DNA from: Nostoc linckia FACHB-104
Lineage (GTDB): Bacteria > Cyanobacteriota > Cyanobacteriia > Cyanobacteriales > Nostocaceae
Direction of reading: 5' to 3'
Assembly: GCF_014696615.1 (NCBI RefSeq)
Contig: NZ_JACJQJ010000027.1
Span: 44,561 to 108,560, forward strand
DNA length: 64,000 nucleotides
Part shown: positions 8,942-17,507 of the stretch, in pieces
Layout of the letters: the number at the start of each line of letters is the position of its first letter
Numbering within the stretch: the first letter of the stretch is position 1
Position numbers and translations under genes: made by a program
The notes under the pieces: model-generated
Databases searched by the model: none
Told to the model about the DNA's origin: nothing
The model's input: only the letters and a program-made list of their open reading frames with translations

Positions 8942-9889
8942 CTATGTTGACGATTGTTCGACTTGCAGGACAATTTTTCCCCGAGTCCCGCCATTTTCTA
9001 TCAATTCGTGCGCTTGACGAGCTGCAGCCAGAGGTAAGACTTTACCAACAACAGTTTTAATTTTGCCACTATCTAACAGCGCTGCAATTTCCTTCAGTTG
9101 CGAAGCTTGAGGCTGCATCACCAATCCCACCGCACGAACCCCTTTTTCTATTGCAGTGGCTTGAGAGGGAGGAAGAGAGGAAATTAACGAAACCAAAATG
9201 CCATTGGGTTTAATGACTCCCCAAGAACGTTCCCGCGTATCGCCACCAATTGTATCTAAAACCATATCTACATTGCTGACGACATCTTCAAATTTGGTGG
9301 TTTTGTAATCTATCACCTCATCAGCGCCTAATTCCTTGACAAACTCCAAGTTATTAGCTGATGCTGTACCGATAACTTTGGCTCCTTTTAACTTAGCCAA
9401 CTGTACAGCAAATATCCCAACGCCACCCGATGCTGCATGGATGAGTACGGTTTGTCCTGGTGATACTTCCGCGACATCAAATAAAGCTTGCCATGCTGTC
9501 ATAGCGACTACGGGAATAGATGCGGCTTGAACATAGTCGAGTGTTTTTGGTTTTGCAGCTAACTTTTGCGGTTGCGCGATCGCATATTCGCCGTAAGCAC
9601 CAGAACGGCTCACTTCTGCAACTCCATAAACCTCTTGACCTAAATGGAAGTCTTGCACTTGAGATCCCATCGCTGCGACTTTACCCGACACATCCAATCC
9701 CAAAATGAAGGGTTTAGGATAATCAAAAATCGCTTTCATGCGACCTTCACGGATTTTACAATCTAGGGGATTTACTCCAGCAGCATAAACCTCAACTAAA
9801 ACTTCTTCCGAACCAATTCCAGGAAGGGGTGCATCTTCATAAACAAGGACCTCTGGTTTGCCGTATGCATGAGTGTGTACTGCTTTCAT
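8942..9889 (-). CDS. NADP-dependent MDR oxidoreductase (quinone oxidoreductase-like)
   Basis: 315 aa. Medium-chain dehydrogenase/reductase with a GroES-like N-terminus (GVNPLDCKIREGRM, LGLDVSGKVAAMG) and a Rossmann domain (TVLIHAASGGVGIFAVQLAKLKGAKVIGTAS). The structural and catalytic zinc cysteines of alcohol dehydrogenases are absent, which is typical of the zinc-free quinone oxidoreductase/enoyl reductase branch that reduces activated C=C bonds with NADPH. It is the last intact gene before the decayed interval, and a second MDR enzyme lies at 12542. ATG start. The substrate is unknown. Confidence 0.85.
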   Translation of the reverse strand: MKAVHTHAYGKPEVLVYEDAPLPGIGSEEVLVEVYAAGVNPLDCKIREGRMKAIFDYPKPFILGLDVSGKVAAMGSQVQDFHLGQEVYGVAEVSRSGAYGEYAIAQPQKLAAKPKTLDYVQAASIPVVAMTAWQALFDVAEVSPGQTVLIHAASGGVGIFAVQLAKLKGAKVIGTASANNLEFVKELGADEVIDYKTTKFEDVVSNVDMVLDTIGGDTRERSWGVIKPNGILVSLISSLPPSQATAIEKGVRAVGLVMQPQASQLKEIAALLDSGKIKTVVGKVLPLAAARQAHELIENGGTRGKIVLQVEQSST

Positions 9890-9960
9890 AAATTTTCCTA
9901 AATCCTAATCGCTAGGGGACAAACCAAGCCACAGGCGTGATTTTCCTGGGTAATTCTTCA

Positions 9961-11073
9961 CTATCTAGTATGAATTGGTTTTTCATTGTGAGATAGCCGT
10001 TCGCCATTCCGCCCGCTTCTGAGGGCAATCACTTCAGCCATAATTGAAACTGCTGTCTCTTCTGAGGTACGAGCGCCGATATCTAGCCCAATTGGGGCAG
10101 AAATGCGGTTAATTTCCGCCTCAGTTAGTCCAGCTTCTTGAAGACGGCTGATTCTATCTTTAGTAGTTCTACGACTACCCATTGCCCCAATATAAGCGGC
10201 TGGTGTCCTCACAGCGCTAACTAAAGCAGGGACATCAAATTTGGGGTCATGAGTGAGAACAACAATCATAGTGCGGTGGTCTATATGAGCATTTTCTAAG
10301 TATTTATGGGGCCATTCTACAATCACCTCATCAGCGGCGGGAAAACGTGCAACTGTGGCAAAGCTATCGCGTGCATCACAGACAGTAACACGGTAACCCA
10401 GGACTTTCGCTAATACAGAGAGCGATCGCGTGAAGTCAATAGCCCCAAAAATAATCAAGTGAGGTGGTGGAGCAAAAGACTCTATAAAAACTGTGACCTC
10501 TGCTTGCCGACATTCTTCATTTAAACTAAAGTCAGACAATTTAGTCAGCCCTTGATGCAACATTCCTTGAGCATCATCAGCCACTATGCAATCAATCTCT
10601 GCATTACCGAGGGAACCCAAGCGATCGCCCTTTTCGTTGACAATCATCTTGGCTCCCGCCTGTATTCCCTCCACCACTGTACAGATAGCTATGGGTTTCT
10701 GTAATGATTGGCGAATTGCTTGGAAAATCTCCATCAGACTGAGATTATTACTATGTAATTTGTCTGAGAACTGCTGGATAAAAATTTGAATTGTACCGCC
10801 GCAGGTTAAGCCAACCGATAGACCCAATTCATCACTGATCCCATAACTTACTAGCCGTGGTTCGCCTGATTGGATGACTATCAGAGCTTCTTCTACCACG
10901 GCTGCTTCTACACAACCACCGCTAACAGAACCAAGAACTTCTCCAGCATCGTTAACCGCCATCACAGCACCGACTTCCCTAGGGCTGGAACCTAAGGTTT
11001 TGACCACAGTTGCTAATGCTACAGTATGGCCCAGACTTAGCCATTGTTCGACTTCATCTATTACTTCTTTCAT
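9961..11073 (-). CDS. xdhC: XdhC/CoxI-family molybdenum hydroxylase maturation factor
   Basis: 370 aa. The N-terminal XdhC/CoxI domain has GSSPREVGAVMAV, VSGGCVEAAVVEEAL and VGLTCGGTIQIF. The C-terminal Rossmann-like XdhC domain has PHLIIFGAIDFTRSL, VLTHDPKFDVPAL and YIGAMGSRRTTKDRI. XdhC binds molybdenum cofactor and supports its sulfuration and insertion into xanthine-dehydrogenase-type enzymes. Its presence suggests that the unusual molybdopterin subunit at 5591 still receives cofactor. ATG at 11073 follows GAGGTAAAG. The 19-bp spacing from the upstream SDR gene suggests an operon. Confidence 0.88.
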   Translation of the reverse strand: MKEVIDEVEQWLSLGHTVALATVVKTLGSSPREVGAVMAVNDAGEVLGSVSGGCVEAAVVEEALIVIQSGEPRLVSYGISDELGLSVGLTCGGTIQIFIQQFSDKLHSNNLSLMEIFQAIRQSLQKPIAICTVVEGIQAGAKMIVNEKGDRLGSLGNAEIDCIVADDAQGMLHQGLTKLSDFSLNEECRQAEVTVFIESFAPPPHLIIFGAIDFTRSLSVLAKVLGYRVTVCDARDSFATVARFPAADEVIVEWPHKYLENAHIDHRTMIVVLTHDPKFDVPALVSAVRTPAAYIGAMGSRRTTKDRISRLQEAGLTEAEINRISAPIGLDIGARTSEETAVSIMAEVIALRSGRNGERLSHNEKPIHTR

Positions 11074-11092
11074 CGGTGCTTTACCTCAATTG

Positions 11093-11866
11093 CTATTGCT
11101 GTTCTTGCTGCTGTTTTTGCTGCTCCAATATACCTGGTAACATCCCTGCAAGGTATTTTTCTATACCTTTAGGATCTTTGAGTAGTTCAGTTGCCAAGTA
11201 AGTTGCTTGGTCGCCTGGATAGACATCTTCAACTTCATTAATGACGGCATCTATAGCTACTCTAACAACTTCTGCGGGTGCAACCTTTGGCGGTGGATAA
11301 TACTTAGCAAATTCAGTATCGACTGAACCTGGCATAACGGCAACTACTAGGGTTCCTTGGGCTGCTAATTCTGCACGCACACATTGAGTTAGGGATAATT
11401 CTGCCGCCTTAGACGCGGAGTATGTACCTAAAAAGGGGAGGTTAATTTTACCTAAGAAAGAAACTAGGTTGACGATTACTCCTCCACCATTTGCTTTTAG
11501 CACTGGAGCAAAGGCGCGACACATCGCCATTGTCCCAAAGTAGTTGGTTTCAATTTCCTGACGCGCACCATTCATATCTGGTGCAGCAATTACTCCTTGG
11601 TCATTGCTCATCCCAGCGTTATTGATCAGTACATTGACATCTTGGTATTGGGCTGCTGCTTCATTAACTTGAGCTAGGTTAGTAATATCAAGTTTTATCG
11701 GCACAATTTTGTCAGGATTAGCTACCTTCAAACTTTCCAGAGCCTCTACTCTACGAGCTGCGGCGTAGATTTTCCCAACACCAGCGCCTAGTAATCCCTG
11801 GATGAACTCTTTTCCAATACCACCACTCGCACCTGTAATTAGAACTACACTACCTTCAAGTTTCAT
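11093..11866 (-). CDS. Short-chain dehydrogenase/reductase
   Basis: 257 aa classical SDR: cofactor motif ITGASGGIGKEF (TGxxxGxG), NNAG in LINNAGMS, and catalytic Tyr/Lys in TYSASKAAELSL with Ser/Phe context NLVSFLG. The short Gln-rich C-terminal tail (EQQKQQQEQQ) is unusual. ATG 11866 was chosen because GGAG lies 11 nt upstream; a GTG four codons earlier would overlap that site. It sits 19 bp upstream of xdhC and downstream of the [2Fe-2S]-like subunit, so it is probably cotranscribed. Oxidation or reduction of a pathway alcohol/ketone is inferred; the substrate is unknown. Confidence 0.85.
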   Translation of the reverse strand: MKLEGSVVLITGASGGIGKEFIQGLLGAGVGKIYAAARRVEALESLKVANPDKIVPIKLDITNLAQVNEAAAQYQDVNVLINNAGMSNDQGVIAAPDMNGARQEIETNYFGTMAMCRAFAPVLKANGGGVIVNLVSFLGKINLPFLGTYSASKAAELSLTQCVRAELAAQGTLVVAVMPGSVDTEFAKYYPPPKVAPAEVVRVAIDAVINEVEDVYPGDQATYLATELLKDPKGIEKYLAGMLPGILEQQKQQQEQQ

Positions 11867-11989
11867 AGCTTTATTCACTCCATATGATTTTTATTTAGGG
11901 AACAGGGAACAGGGCGTAATTGGGAATATTTTTGTCTCCCTCATCTCCCACCTCTCCCTTATCGCCCTCATCACTCCGATCAGAACTAC

Positions 11990-12454
11990 CTAGCTTTGCT
12001 GTAATTTTTCAGCCGCATATTTAATGGCACTGACAACATTTTGATAGCCCGTATCCCGTGAATAAATCCCATCTAACCAAGCACGAATTTCTGTTTCTGT
12101 AGGATTGGGATTTTTTTGTAAGAGATCCATTGAAGACAAAATCATTGCTGGTGTACAAAAGCCGTTTTGCACTGCGTGCTTTTCCCAGAAGGCTTCTTGA
12201 ATAATGCTCAGTTGCCCGTTTTGAGCAATACCTTCAATTGTGATAATGTCACCACCATCTGCTTGTACTGCTAGCACAAATGAGCTTTTTACAGATACGC
12301 CATTGAGTAGAACTGTACAAACACCAGAAGTTGAACCACCATCATCTTTTGTACCTGTTAAACCAAGATGATCTCTGAGAAAGTCTAATAACAGTAGATT
12401 GGGTTCAACATCTGCTGTATATTTTTTAGCATTAACTCGCAAGGAAATTTCCAT
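11990..12454 (-). CDS. Xanthine-dehydrogenase-type [2Fe-2S] subunit lacking most cluster cysteines
   Basis: 154 aa, colinear with CoxS/XdhA small subunits (ferredoxin-like fold then four-helix domain). Conserved framework segments are present: LLLDFLRDHLGLTGTK, VCTVLLNG, LAVQADGG, GFCTPAMILS, NPNPTETEIRAWLDGI. Of the eight cysteines that bind the two [2Fe-2S] clusters, only Cys46 and Cys100 remain. The canonical GCGxGxCGACTV loop reads DDGGSTSGVCTV, SC became SS at 57-58, QCGFC became QNGFC, and CRCTGY became SRDTGY. Cluster binding seems impossible. ATG 12454 was preferred to an upstream TTG (12487). The gene is intact in frame, so the altered protein is probably maintained. Confidence 0.8.
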   Translation of the reverse strand: MEISLRVNAKKYTADVEPNLLLLDFLRDHLGLTGTKDDGGSTSGVCTVLLNGVSVKSSFVLAVQADGGDIITIEGIAQNGQLSIIQEAFWEKHAVQNGFCTPAMILSSMDLLQKNPNPTETEIRAWLDGIYSRDTGYQNVVSAIKYAAEKLQQS

Positions 12455-12541
12455 AAATTTAGCTCGTTCTAAATTATTTGTCTGCAATTCCAGACTAAAT
12501 TTATACCAAAATTTCAGACAAATTTATACCAAGCTAGCAAA

Positions 12542-13573
12542 TTATCGTGTCAAAGTTATTTTCCCAATTGCCTGACCAGATTCAGCATATTGATGCGCTG
12601 CTGCTATATCAGCAAAGCTAAACGATTTTGGATCTATTAAGGGGCGGATTTTACCTTCATCTATGAGTTGAGAAAGCTTGGCCAATATCTCGCCGTGGTG
12701 TGCGCGATCAATACCATAAAGCATAGAAATTTCCCACCAGACAGCGTGTAGAGTTACTCCCTTTAAATGAACCGGACTCAGGTCATGATTATTCCAAGCC
12801 ATCGTGGTGGCAACTATGCCATTGACTGCAACAGCTTCAAAGGAGCGATCGAGATTATCGAAACCAATAGTATCAAAAACTACATCAAACCCTTTGCCAT
12901 CTGTATACTCTTTGACGTACTCTGCCACAGTTTGCGTGCGATAATTGATAGCAACATCTGCACCTAATTCATAGGCGATCGCTAACTTTTTTTCAGAAGA
13001 AGCTGTTGTAAAAACTTTTGCCCCAACCCATTTGGCAAGTTGCAGCCCAATATGACCTACACCTCCTGTAGCTGCATGTACTAACACATTTTGTCCGGGC
13101 TTAATCTGCACTCTGTCTATTAAAGCCAGCCAAGCGGTGATTGCAACTAAGGGAAGTGCAGCAGTTTCTGCCATCGTCAGTGACTTAGGCTTTAAAGCTG
13201 CTAAATCAGCATCAACCAACATATAGTCAGCTAAAGCCCCACCAAAACCTCGCAAACCGCCTGCACAAGCATAAACTTCATCACCAGGCTGGAATTTGTT
13301 TACTCCTTCTCCAACTTCTTCCACAACCCCAGCAACATCACCATGTATCACTGCTGGTAAGTCTGGTACAATCGCCTGGCTGAAAGCCTGAGCATATCTT
13401 TCATCAGTAATATAGGTCATGTACTTGGGATCTCGGATCACATAATCCAGTGGGTTAACACTTGAGGCAAACACACGAATTAAAATGTGACCAGGTATAA
13501 CTTCTGGTTTTGGCAAATCTACTTCTTTGAATACACTAGTATCCCCAAGTTCTTCAATTACTTGTGCTTTCAT
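12542..13573 (-). CDS. NADP-dependent MDR oxidoreductase (zinc-free)
   Basis: 343 aa medium-chain reductase: SSVNPLDYVIRDP, HGDVAGVVEEVGEGV and nucleotide-binding NVLVHAATGGVGHIGLQLAKW, then the FDVVFDTIG motif typical of quinone oxidoreductase/NADPH:alkenal reductase-like proteins. No zinc ligand set is visible. ATG 13573 was chosen over a TTG two codons upstream. It is a distant paralogue of the MDR enzyme at 8942 and lies between the NHLP protein and the cysteine-poor iron-sulfur-type subunit, all on one strand. Probably a tailoring reductase of the cluster; the substrate is unknown. Confidence 0.82.
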   Translation of the reverse strand: MKAQVIEELGDTSVFKEVDLPKPEVIPGHILIRVFASSVNPLDYVIRDPKYMTYITDERYAQAFSQAIVPDLPAVIHGDVAGVVEEVGEGVNKFQPGDEVYACAGGLRGFGGALADYMLVDADLAALKPKSLTMAETAALPLVAITAWLALIDRVQIKPGQNVLVHAATGGVGHIGLQLAKWVGAKVFTTASSEKKLAIAYELGADVAINYRTQTVAEYVKEYTDGKGFDVVFDTIGFDNLDRSFEAVAVNGIVATTMAWNNHDLSPVHLKGVTLHAVWWEISMLYGIDRAHHGEILAKLSQLIDEGKIRPLIDPKSFSFADIAAAHQYAESGQAIGKITLTR

Positions 13574-13856
13574 GGGCAAATTTGTGATGTTCTCAAGAAA
13601 GGTAAAGGGCAGAAGGCACTCCCAATGAAACAGGTTTCACCACCAAATATCCAAATATGAAAATGCAATCCGGGACTACCTATATAGGTATCTGTATAAG
13701 AAGCATTTTCAATTTAGCTATTCATGCTAGATTTTGGTACTACTAAGGATGAAAATCTTTATCCATGCTTCTGCTCTCTGCCTTCTGTCCTCTAACTTAT
13801 GCCTTCTTCAATAGCATTCTTGAGAGCGAGATAACTTGCTACCTAGCGCTACTATT

Positions 13857-14525
13857 TTAATTGTAATTAGTAGCTTCCAAAGCAGAAGTTCTGATTCGTA
13901 AGGCTGTTAACCACCAAAACCAAGTATGGGCTGCCATCCATGCTTCTCCTACCCCTCCATTGACACGCTTTTCTAGTTGTGGATTTTTCGGCAAAACAAA
14001 ATAAGCAAGGTTTGCAGTTTCTGCTAATGGTTGAACTTTGATATTCGCAGGAAGTTGAATACCTGCTTGCTTTTCTAAAGCTGTTTTTGGTTCAGTAAAA
14101 AGTTGATGCCTTAAAGATTCATCTTGCATGAAGCGAACAATGATTAGGGATTCTAAACCTTCTCTGAAAGCTAGAGCGTTCTCTGATTTAGTGCGGTAAA
14201 TCCACCACCACCATGTATATGTTAACGTCCACCAAACAGACATTTGCTGATAAAAGTTTTCCCATTGAGCTTGTGTTGGAGGTAGAGGTGGAATCACAAT
14301 ATAAAAATCATCTTCATTTTCCTCTAGCACTCGAACTTCTAAGTCTGCAGGGAATTTAATTCCTGTTTCCCTTTCAAACACAGCTTTCGGATTTTTCAGA
14401 ATTTCTTGTTTGAGGTTTTCATCATTCCAAATAAGATTAATTAACCGTGCTTGTAAAGCGTCTTTATAAGGGTCAAATCCAGTTACGTCTACTCCTGCCC
14501 AAGTTCTCTTAACTGCACTTAACAT
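13857..14525 (-). CDS. Tandem NHLP-leader-like protein with two Trp-rich segments
   Basis: 222 aa. Two copies of a nitrile-hydratase-alpha-like leader domain (NHLP type) are visible: residues about 22-80 (DENLKQEILKNPKAVFERE, GIKFPADLEVRV, FYIVIPP) and 121-179 (DESLRHQLFTEPKTALEKQ, GIQLPANIKVQP, AYFVLP). Each is followed by an aromatic stretch, VWWTLTYTWWWWIYR (97-111) and AWMAAHTWFWWL (195-206), sharing TW[WF]WW[IL]. A GG at 190-191 precedes the second. NHLP domains normally serve as leaders of ribosomal peptide natural products; here no classical maturase is adjacent. ATG 14525 follows TTGGAG; a TTG 23 codons upstream is less likely. Precursor, carrier or scaffold roles are all possible. 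Confidence 0.75.
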   Translation of the reverse strand: MLSAVKRTWAGVDVTGFDPYKDALQARLINLIWNDENLKQEILKNPKAVFERETGIKFPADLEVRVLEENEDDFYIVIPPLPPTQAQWENFYQQMSVWWTLTYTWWWWIYRTKSENALAFREGLESLIIVRFMQDESLRHQLFTEPKTALEKQAGIQLPANIKVQPLAETANLAYFVLPKNPQLEKRVNGGVGEAWMAAHTWFWWLTALRIRTSALEATNYN

Positions 14526-14563
14526 TGTGGATAACTCCAAGCAATTGTTTGGTTGTCTTTCTG

Positions 14564-14594
14564 ATTGTACCAGTTTTTTGCTAAAGCATTTCAA
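14564..14594 (-). promoter_or_regulatory. Possible sigma-70-type promoter for the NHLP gene
   Basis: On the minus strand TTGAAA (14594-14589) and TACAAT (14569-14564) lie 19 bp apart, about 40 bp upstream of the chosen ATG. The spacing is slightly long and the match was found by eye only. Confidence 0.3.
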
Positions 14595-14748
14595 GACTAT
14601 TTATAAGTAAATCTTAAGTAGGTTTTATTACGGACATGAAATAATTTGGTGATGAGAGAAAATGAAATTTAGCCGTAGGAAATAGTCGCATAAATAATGC
14701 GTTAGACAACCCCTACAGTAATTTTATTTTTACTTTCTAAACAGCCTC

Positions 14749-15465
14749 TTATACTAACCTCGCTCCACCATCTACATCAATAACCGCACCAGTTGTAAAC
14801 TTGTTGTTGATTAAATATAGAACTGTCTCAGCAATATCTTCTGGTTGAGCGATCCGCTTTACAGGTAGAGAATCAGCTACATAATTAAAGTAGTTTTGCC
14901 GTTGTTCTGTTGGCATTCCTTCATAGAGAGGAGTTGCTACTAAACCAGGAGACACAACATTTACGCGAATTGGGCTGAGTTCAACTGCTAAAGAACGAGC
15001 TAATGCTTCCAGAGCTCCATTCACAGATGCCATGATAGAAAGATTAGGTACTGGTTTTTGCGATGCATAACCAGAAAAGAAGACGATCGCACCACTAGGT
15101 TTTAGTTTGGCTGCGCCATATTTAGCGGCATAATAGTGCCCCCAAAACTTATTTTCAAATATCTGGCGGGCTACTTTTGAATCTAATTCCAGAAATGCTC
15201 CCATTGCTTCCACAGAAATAGTGATGACTAAACCATCAAAACTACCAACTGTGGAAAATAACTTTTGCACTTCTTGTTCATTTGTGATGTCTACACTATA
15301 TGTAGCTACTCGTTCACCAATTTCAGCTTTAGCAGCATTTAATTTAGCTTCTGAACGACTAGCAATTATGACATTTCCCCCTGCGGCTGCAACTGCTTTC
15401 GCACTTGCTAATCCAATTCCCGAACTCCCACCAATTATGACTATTTTTTGATTGGATAAATCCAT
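14749..15465 (-). CDS. Short-chain dehydrogenase/reductase
   Basis: 238 aa SDR with IIGGSSGIGLASAK (cofactor loop), VDITNEQEV, a shortened active-site region (FFSGYASQKPVPNLSIMASVNGAL) and a C-terminal VLYLINNKFTTGAVIDVDGGARLV typical of FabG-like oxidoreductases. The usual YxxxK reads SIMASVNGA, so the catalytic Tyr/Lys pair is not evident; related atypical SDRs with this feature are annotated as oxidoreductases, but activity is uncertain. It lies 223 bp upstream of the NHLP gene and is transcribed in the same direction. ATG 15465. Confidence 0.78.
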   Translation of the reverse strand: MDLSNQKIVIIGGSSGIGLASAKAVAAAGGNVIIASRSEAKLNAAKAEIGERVATYSVDITNEQEVQKLFSTVGSFDGLVITISVEAMGAFLELDSKVARQIFENKFWGHYYAAKYGAAKLKPSGAIVFFSGYASQKPVPNLSIMASVNGALEALARSLAVELSPIRVNVVSPGLVATPLYEGMPTEQRQNYFNYVADSLPVKRIAQPEDIAETVLYLINNKFTTGAVIDVDGGARLV

Positions 15466-15562
15466 GATTGTATTAATAATTAGTCAGTTGTCAGTACTGA
15501 GTTATGAGTTAATAAATTAATCAGCAATTATTTACTGTATAGGTTAACAACTGCTGTGATGG

Positions 15563-15824
15563 CAATACTTTTCTGTTAAGGGGAAAAAGGTGAAAGTGAA
15601 AGGGAAAGAAACAACCTTTAACCTTTAAGCTGTTATGCATTTAAATTGTATATTTCGCACTGAGGTTGTCAAAAGTCAAGAGTCCAAAGTCCAAGCTAGC
15701 CTTTGACCCTGGACGATTGACCCTTGACAGTCCTAACGCCAGAATATTTGATTTAGGTGCCTATCAGCTTAACCTTTTTCCCAAAAGCTATTTTGAATTC
15801 AAAACGCTTAACCGATTAGTACTG
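15563..15824. repeat. MITE-like repeat, CAATACT/GGTTAAG family
   Basis: The element starts GCAATACTTTTCTGTTAAGG and ends, read on the other strand, CAGTACTAATCGGTTAAGCG, with a purine-rich/pyrimidine-rich interior. Related copies occur at 26365, 51716 and 52168. It fills the gap between the SDR gene and the single NTF2-like gene. The small open frame inside it is not a gene. Confidence 0.65.
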
Positions 15825-15875
15825 GTTGTGATGGTATTTAACTCAGCACTCATAACTCAGTACTCTACAACTGGT

Positions 15876-16268
15876 TTAGGCTACTGTACCATCGGGATAT
15901 TGAGTCATTCCAGCAAAGTGAATGGCTATTTTGCCATCTTTTAAAACCCAGCTATCGGCAAACCGCATTTTAGCTTCTTGTCCGCCAGCCTGCAAAGTGA
16001 TAGCTTCAACAATCATGAGGGTTTGGGGATTTTCTGTTTCTGCCCAGAAAGCAATATCTGTTTGTAACCCTTCAATTCCTAGGATGCCTTTAAAGTGTTC
16101 TTCTAGTTCTTTGCGTCCGCGGAAATATTTAGGAACTTTTTCAAAGCTGCTAATTAAAACTGCATCTTCAGTATATTGATTTAATAACGCTTCGATATCC
16201 TTTTTGAGGATTAATTGAATGTGTTCTTCGTATAGTCTTCCTAAAGCAGTATCGGGAGGCTTGGCCAT
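15876..16268 (-). CDS. NTF2/SnoaL-like protein
   Basis: 130 aa. It has the features of a single cone-shaped NTF2-like domain: N-terminal helices (LYEEHIQLILKKDIEALLNQY), TEDAVLISSF, FRGRKELEEHFKG and a sheet ending DSWVLKDGKIAIHFAGM. Family members act as ketosteroid-isomerase- or polyketide-cyclase-like enzymes or as small-molecule binding proteins; no catalytic set can be assigned. ATG 16268 follows GGAG at a good distance; an upstream TTG is rejected. It is the third type of NTF2 protein in this cluster and belongs with the pair at 17508/17941 (TEDAxL, LKDGK). Confidence 0.75.
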   Translation of the reverse strand: MAKPPDTALGRLYEEHIQLILKKDIEALLNQYTEDAVLISSFEKVPKYFRGRKELEEHFKGILGIEGLQTDIAFWAETENPQTLMIVEAITLQAGGQEAKMRFADSWVLKDGKIAIHFAGMTQYPDGTVA

Positions 16269-16488
16269 ATTTTCGATTCTCCGTAAATTTTGATTACACA
16301 AACCCTTTAGACTCAGGAAAAAGAACTCTTAACAGAGAAGAAAAAGCAGATACTTTCAGCTTTATTCTGCATTTAGATTCAGCAATAGATGAGATTTTGC
16401 CCATGCTATCAGGGACAATTTATTTTGCTAAAAATCTACCTATGTAATCTTCTAATTTCCAAATTATCTGTTAAGAGTTCTGTGTTAT

Positions 16489-16932
16489 TTACAATGTAGC
16501 TGAACCCTCGTAGTATTTGAGTTCATCAACTATATAAACAGAGATGACTGGTTTATTAGTTTCGGGCGATCGCTTAACTTCCCAGGTTTGATAAGCATCT
16601 AAAACAATCCGTTCGCTGTTAGCGGCTGGAGCCTTCCAAACACTGGCTTCCCATTTCACAACCACTTGTACATCTGCTTTTTCGGCTGTAGCAGATTTGA
16701 CTGTCACTTCTTTAACGGTATGAACTTCATCAAAGAAAATATTGATGACGCGATCATACCAACCGCTATATCCTTCAAAGCCTTTAACTGTAGCTTCAGG
16801 AAACCTCAATTCCACGTCTGATGCTAACAAGGGAGCATATTCTTCCACAGGAACGTGAATGTCTAGTTTTCTATACCAAGCTTTTGCAAATTCTAGAATT
16901 TCTGGTTGAGTCAGTGGTGCTAGCTCACTCAT
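16489..16932 (-). CDS. NTF2-like protein, 147-aa type (copy 2)
   Basis: 147 aa. Residues 15-145 fit an NTF2-like fold: FAKAWYRKLDIHVPVEEYAPLL, DVELRFPEATVKG, GWYDRVINIFFDEVHTVKEV and a C-terminal DAYQTWEVKRSPETNKPVIS strand pair. It is a close tandem duplicate of the gene at 17015 and has the same length and ending (YYEGS). The 82-bp spacing suggests one transcript. Function is unknown; a binding or cyclase-like role in the cluster's pathway is inferred. Confidence 0.75.
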   Translation of the reverse strand: MSELAPLTQPEILEFAKAWYRKLDIHVPVEEYAPLLASDVELRFPEATVKGFEGYSGWYDRVINIFFDEVHTVKEVTVKSATAEKADVQVVVKWEASVWKAPAANSERIVLDAYQTWEVKRSPETNKPVISVYIVDELKYYEGSATL

Positions 16933-17014
16933 GATTTATTTCCTTTATTGAACAGTTAATTATTCAAAATCCTGGATAGTTCTACAGAACGTGGATTTCA
17001 CCAACACATTGACT

Positions 17015-17458
17015 CTACAACTTAAACGAACCCTCGTAGTACTGGAATTCATCAACGATGTAAAGTGCAATAACTGGTTGATTAGTTTGTGGCGATCGCT
17101 TGACTATCCAGGTTTGATAAGCATCTAAAACAACCCGTTCGCTGGTGGCTGCGGGTGGCTTCCATAAACTGGCTTCCCATTTGACAACCACCTTGACTTC
17201 TGATTGTTCTGGTGTCGATGAGGTTAATTTAACTTGTTTGACGATGTGAACTTCATCGAAGTAAGAGTTGATTGCGGAAAAATACCAATCATTAAATCCT
17301 GCAACACCTTTGACTGTGGCTTCGGGAAACCTTAATTCCACATCTGCTGCTAACAGAGGAGCATACTCGTCCACGGGAGCGTGAACGTCTAGTTTTTTAT
17401 ACCAATCAACTGCGAATTCTGTGAGTTCTGATTCAGTTAAAAGCCCTGACTCAGCCAT
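17015..17458 (-). CDS. NTF2-like protein, 147-aa type (copy 1)
   Basis: 147 aa, clearly homologous along its whole length to the protein encoded at 16489 (shared LAxDVELRFPEATVKG, FDEVHxVK, VVVKWEASxWKxPAA, VDEFQYYEGS). A single NTF2-like domain without signal peptide or membrane segment, so cytoplasmic. Tandem retention of both copies suggests they form a heteromer or act on different intermediates; this is inference. The ATG at 17458 follows a purine-rich AGGAGATAAATC stretch. Confidence 0.75.
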   Translation of the reverse strand: MAESGLLTESELTEFAVDWYKKLDVHAPVDEYAPLLAADVELRFPEATVKGVAGFNDWYFSAINSYFDEVHIVKQVKLTSSTPEQSEVKVVVKWEASLWKPPAATSERVVLDAYQTWIVKRSPQTNQPVIALYIVDEFQYYEGSFKL

Positions 17459-17507
17459 GATTTATCTCCTTGCTTCAACAGTTGTTCAGCAACAGCTTTA
17501 ATTGTTG

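Noticed and set aside
10874..11201. Thr/Ser- and Cys/Leu-rich plus-strand open frames opposite xdhC and the SDR
   Set aside because: Antisense shadows of well-supported genes with low-complexity composition.
14526..14594. TTG start adding 23 residues to the NHLP protein
   Set aside because: TTGGAG is well placed before ATG 14525, and the extra residues have no NHLP-like features and would include the candidate promoter.
15666..15944. 92-codon plus-strand open frame
   Set aside because: Most of it lies in the CAATACT repeat element and its end overlaps the opposite-strand NTF2-like gene.
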